The position numbers and the translations under genes are program-made. From positions 126,001 to 190,000 of the forward strand of contig NW_019091629.1 in the NCBI RefSeq assembly GCF_001949145.1: DNA of 64,000 nucleotides, given 5' to 3'. The DNA is from Acanthaster planci (taxonomy: Eukaryota > Echinodermata > Asteroidea > Valvatida > Acanthasteridae). Position 1 is the stretch's first letter. Each line of letters opens with the position of its first letter. The notes beneath the pieces are model-generated. The model worked only from the letters and a program-made list of their open reading frames with translations, searched no databases and was not told where the DNA came from. Of this stretch, positions 60,715 to 64,000 are shown piece by piece.

Positions 60715-63223
60715 TGCTCGATAGACAAAAAATTTGGATAGTCATTTTTAGAAAATAATTCATTCTACTGCCCTTCCTACTAATGCACCCTAGATCTGGA
60801 TATGCCACTGTTGCACATATACATATATTGAGTGAAATGTACGTGTACAGGTAGGTGTGGCCCCGATTCAGTCCTCTCACAAAGTGGGCATTCTCAATCT
60901 GCAATACAGTGTAAGTCATCAGTATGAAAAACAAAACCAATACTGTGCTTTTGCAGGTTCATTCAGCATGGTACATGTACAGTAGTTGTAGTTCAGTAGC
61001 TAAGGTCTGGGTGATGGATGTTAAAGCTACATGTACCAGTTACACTTGCAGGATACATTCAGACGTGCAAGTTTTCCTTGGATCAGCTGAATTTCCTTGT
61101 TATTCACTTCACACTTCATGTCATTAGAAATTGGAAAACACTACAAAGTCTTGTAAAGATTGGGATTTCCTCATTTTTTTTGTCAGTCCAAATTGCATGC
61201 CTGTACATTGTACAAAGAGTAAACTCGTTGAACTCCACATTCATTTGTAAGGCCAACAAGAAAAATTTCACCCCACCAGAAACACACAGACTGTCGAGGG
61301 CAGCTGTTTGGAAGTGTCTGCTTCCACAGTCAGACTGGTTTTTAAAAAACCCAGTGGGTGAAAATGGGCACAAGGCTTGCCATTTGGTCATGTTCCTGAC
61401 AGAAAAATTTGGCCTGAGTTTTGCTGAGCTGTCATCAAGTGGAAAGAAACCCTAATGAAGTGGCCCTGTTACATGTATTTCCACTGATAAATATTTCATT
61501 CAAGTGTTCTCCAATAATAAAATTACCAGCACTTCTACACAGGGATAAAGGATGTGTACTTAAATTGAAACCATTCAAATTGAAATTTCCAAATTGGATC
61601 CCGCCGAAATTTCTCTTTTTAAGTAAACCATGGATGCCCATCTAATTTTGACAAAGGGGAAGTGCTCAAGAGCAAGCTCTTTCCAATTAACGCCGGTTTC
61701 CCCGATGGCACAAGTACATCGTAAAAATGCAACAAATGTGGTTACAGCCATTATGCAGACTTACTGAATGTATTGCTATACACCGTGTACACTTACTGCA
61801 AGTGTACACATTAGCACATTGTACATTATCTACATACACATCAATGGGAAGGAATTCCTCCGTGGCATGTACTGAGCGTAATTATGACAATTACAGTGAT
61901 CAGAGCTCTTGCGACTGTGCTTGACAGCTTGCTAATTGCAGCCCCGTCGCAAACAACGTAATCAAACACTGACGCTGTTCCTAGTGCGTATGTACAATGT
62001 ATATGAACCAGGTTGCCAGGCAAATTGTTGTTTGCGTACAATACAGCTACTCTCATGCCTGTATTGCTACACATACAGTAGATGTACATGTACGTGTGCA
62101 CTAATGAGCTGAGGGTTTCTTTGAGTGCTCCAGATGTGATTGACACAGCCTGTCCAATTTGTACCCCCTTGACAGGTGTAATGTACACAGCTGCTTCTAG
62201 GCATTGATATACCGTAGGGGCGTACATGTACATGTTCATGGAAAGAGAAAAATGTTTCGACTTGGAGATCTATGTTTTAAGATGTAATAGCACCGGTTGT
62301 ACAAACAACATGTGTACAGTACAACTCTGGTCTTACCGGTAGTTGAACATTTAATGTACCAGTTAGGGGAAAAAGAAACAATGTTTGTGTAAAAAATGAA
62401 TGTAATTTGGGTTTAAGATTAATCACTTTGAGTAATTGCAAAAAAATAGAAAACATGATTGATTTTTATCCATTTTTCTTTGGTAACAGTTGAAGCCGGT
62501 TCTGATGTTTACATTATAGGGGATAAATTTAAGCAGACAACAGTTTGCCTTTATTTCGTTGTAAATTTAGCCATGTTTTAATTTACATGTGCATGTACCT
62601 ACATGTGCATTTTACATGTACATACATACATGTACAAGTATTTTCCATTTCCAACTGAAGAAAGCCAATAAGTAAAAATAGACATCACCATAATAAAATG
62701 AAAGAATTGATGTCAGTGGAAAATAATTTTTCTTATACCCTGGTGATGATAAACTTCTAATACCAACTAAACACCTTGTGCTGTGGCTGTATACATGTGG
62801 CAGAGCAGTACTTAATATGATTACTACATGTAGATTCAGATATAAACATCTGCTGCATGTACATCCATATAGGTTTGTACATTTATACCATACATGGTAG
62901 GGTCATTATCCAGTGTATTAAAGGTATAGAGTTATATGTACATACTACTATTTCTTGTATACTTGGTATAAGTGTACCATACATGTATAAAGGCATTTTT
63001 CATAATTTTTTTCTGTTTTTCTGAAAATAGTTAGAAATTCTTTTGTTTTCTACATGTATTTCATCAATGCCTGTTTTATCCATTTCCTTGTTTCAAAAGT
63101 ACGTTATTATTGTCTTTTTCTATGATTTTCATGTTTGGTTGATATATTTTTATGTACTGGCACAGTTTTTTTTCTTGTGTTAGTTTCCCATCAATTGCCT
63201 CTGTTTCATCTTCCTCATTACAG
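60715..63223. other. AT-rich stretch, no gene seen
   Basis: Dense TACATGTA palindromes (for example 62584-62635 and 62220-62235). If the third gene starts upstream, this is part of its first intron. Confidence 0.5.
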
Positions 63224-63399
63224 ATATATCCACACACACACACACCGGTTACCGGGCAACTGATTGGTCAGGATGACCTGCCACAGACTGACTAGGCCTG
63301 CAGTCAGTGTGCATCCAGATGCACTGATTCCAAGCATCCCTGGTGTGTGAGCTGAGGGGAAAGCCCACACTACCGCACTCACACACATCCAAACACACG
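63224..63399 (+). other. 5' UTR part of the third gene's exon
   Basis: A pyrimidine-rich tract ending TTCCTCATTACAG (63223) is a strong splice acceptor. The exon starts with a short CA repeat and runs without another good ATG to 63400. Confidence 0.45.
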
Positions 63400-63508
63400 A
63401 TGGGGACGGGAGCCTCCAAAGATACTGCGGCAACTCTCATGCCAACCCACAAATCCAAGAAGAATAGTGACAGCAACCGGGCCTCAAAGTTGCACCCTCC
63501 CAAGAAAG
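63400..63508 (+). CDS. first coding exon of an unidentified gene, predicted N-myristoylated (partial)
   Basis: The ATG at 63400 opens 36 codons plus one base, ending at a GGTACAG donor after 63508. The peptide starts MGTGASK. Gly2 with Ser6 and a following Lys fits the N-myristoylation consensus, so the product probably sits on membranes. The rest is hydrophilic and rich in Lys, Ser and Asn (HKSKKNSDSNRASK, HPPKKG), a basic patch that could aid membrane binding. I do not recognise the family. The gene continues right of the window. It lies on the same strand as AASS and KIN. Confidence 0.5.
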
Positions 63509-63649
63509 GTACAGATATGAAGTTCAGGTGGTGTTTTTTTGGCGCAAAATGTACATGTAGGTTTTGCTCAAGGTTACACTTATGTACAAGGGGTGTTTTC
63601 TGAGAGCTAGCCAAAAAGTTCAGCATTCAAACTTATGTACCGTACATGT

Positions 63650-63780
63650 ACATGTACTTGGAGGGAATCAAACCCATGACCTCGTACTTATTAGTGCAGA
63701 TGTCTTAACCACTGGACCACCAAGCATGCCAGGGTCGGCTGGTTCAAGCCAGATGTAACAGGGTGCCCTTTGCATTTGGG
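63650..63780 (-). mobile_element. tRNA-derived SINE, family S3, copy 3
   Basis: The minus strand reads TGTTACATCTGGCTTGAACC (leader), GCTTGGTGGTCCAGTGGTTA (A-box region) and CATGGGTTTGATTCC (B-box). The layout equals 42270-42440. It lies in the intron after the exon ending at 63508. Confidence 0.8.
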
Positions 63781-63829
63781 AGATGTTACTTTTTAATCAT
63801 GGGTTCTGCTCAGATTACACTGTTGTACA

Positions 63830-63985
63830 TGTATATCTATAACACTGTGTACTTGGTGGTTTCAAGAGCTTGCAAAAATATTCACAGCACTCGGGTTGAA
63901 CTCGAACCCATCACTGCCTGTTTACCAATTCAGATGTTTTAACCACTCAACCAGCAAACTTGCCGGGGTTGGCTGATCGGTTTGG
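63830..63985 (-). mobile_element. tRNA-derived SINE, family S3, copy 4
   Basis: The minus strand reads GCCGGCAAGTTTGCTGGTTG, AGTGGTTAAAACATCTG, GTGATGGGTTCGAGTTC. More diverged than copy 3 and in the same orientation just beyond it, so the two form a tandem pair. Confidence 0.75.
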
Positions 63986-64000
63986 GGGAGATGCACAGCG

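Noticed and set aside
1-64000. CRISPR array, prokaryotic defence or operon structure
   Set aside because: All genes are split by spliceosomal introns and no evenly spaced direct-repeat array with unique spacers exists.

Overview
This is animal nuclear DNA. Genes are split by canonical GT-AG introns, coding exons are GC-richer than the AT-rich introns, and non-coding DNA is crowded with short transposons and with the palindrome TACATGTA. An invertebrate deuterostome (echinoderm or amphioxus type) is my best guess from the repeat style. I cannot fix the species, and that guess is inference only.

Two complete genes lie head to tail on the + strand. Positions 1976-32080 hold AASS, the bifunctional mitochondrial lysine-ketoglutarate reductase / saccharopine dehydrogenase. 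I could join 22 coding exons in frame into 949 codons plus a stop. Positions 40596-49831 hold KIN (KIN17), a nuclear zinc-finger nucleic-acid-binding protein, with 10 coding exons and 412 codons plus a stop. The two proteins act in different processes (lysine breakdown in mitochondria; DNA repair, replication and RNA processing in the nucleus), and nothing in the window links them functionally. At the right edge a possible third + strand gene begins: its first coding exon (63400-63508) encodes a predicted N-myristoylated, lysine-rich N terminus. A CpG-richer patch at about 52620-52937, ending in a good splice donor, could be its 5' exon.

The rest is mobile-element territory. AASS introns hold a nested MITE-in-MITE (5738-6418), a MITE at 7574-7836, a 1.08-kb non-autonomous hAT element with target duplication (14107-15182), a 203-bp hAT MITE with a perfect 8-bp target duplication (17020-17222), a miRNA-like hairpin (16242-16317) abutting a foldback element (16318-16563), and tRNA-derived SINEs. 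A broken 3.3-kb non-LTR retrotransposon (about 37060-40336) ends about 260 bp before the KIN start codon. A reverse-transcriptase fragment sits in KIN intron 8 and a relic LINE lies on the minus strand at 57690-58760. A 1.17-kb element with TIRs of 200 bp or more occupies 59547-60714.

I found no bacterial-type system, CRISPR array, operon or functional tRNA/rRNA gene. The most noteworthy material is the set of transposon families defined here by their ends and target duplications, the hairpins, the AASS micro-exon and the unidentified third gene.
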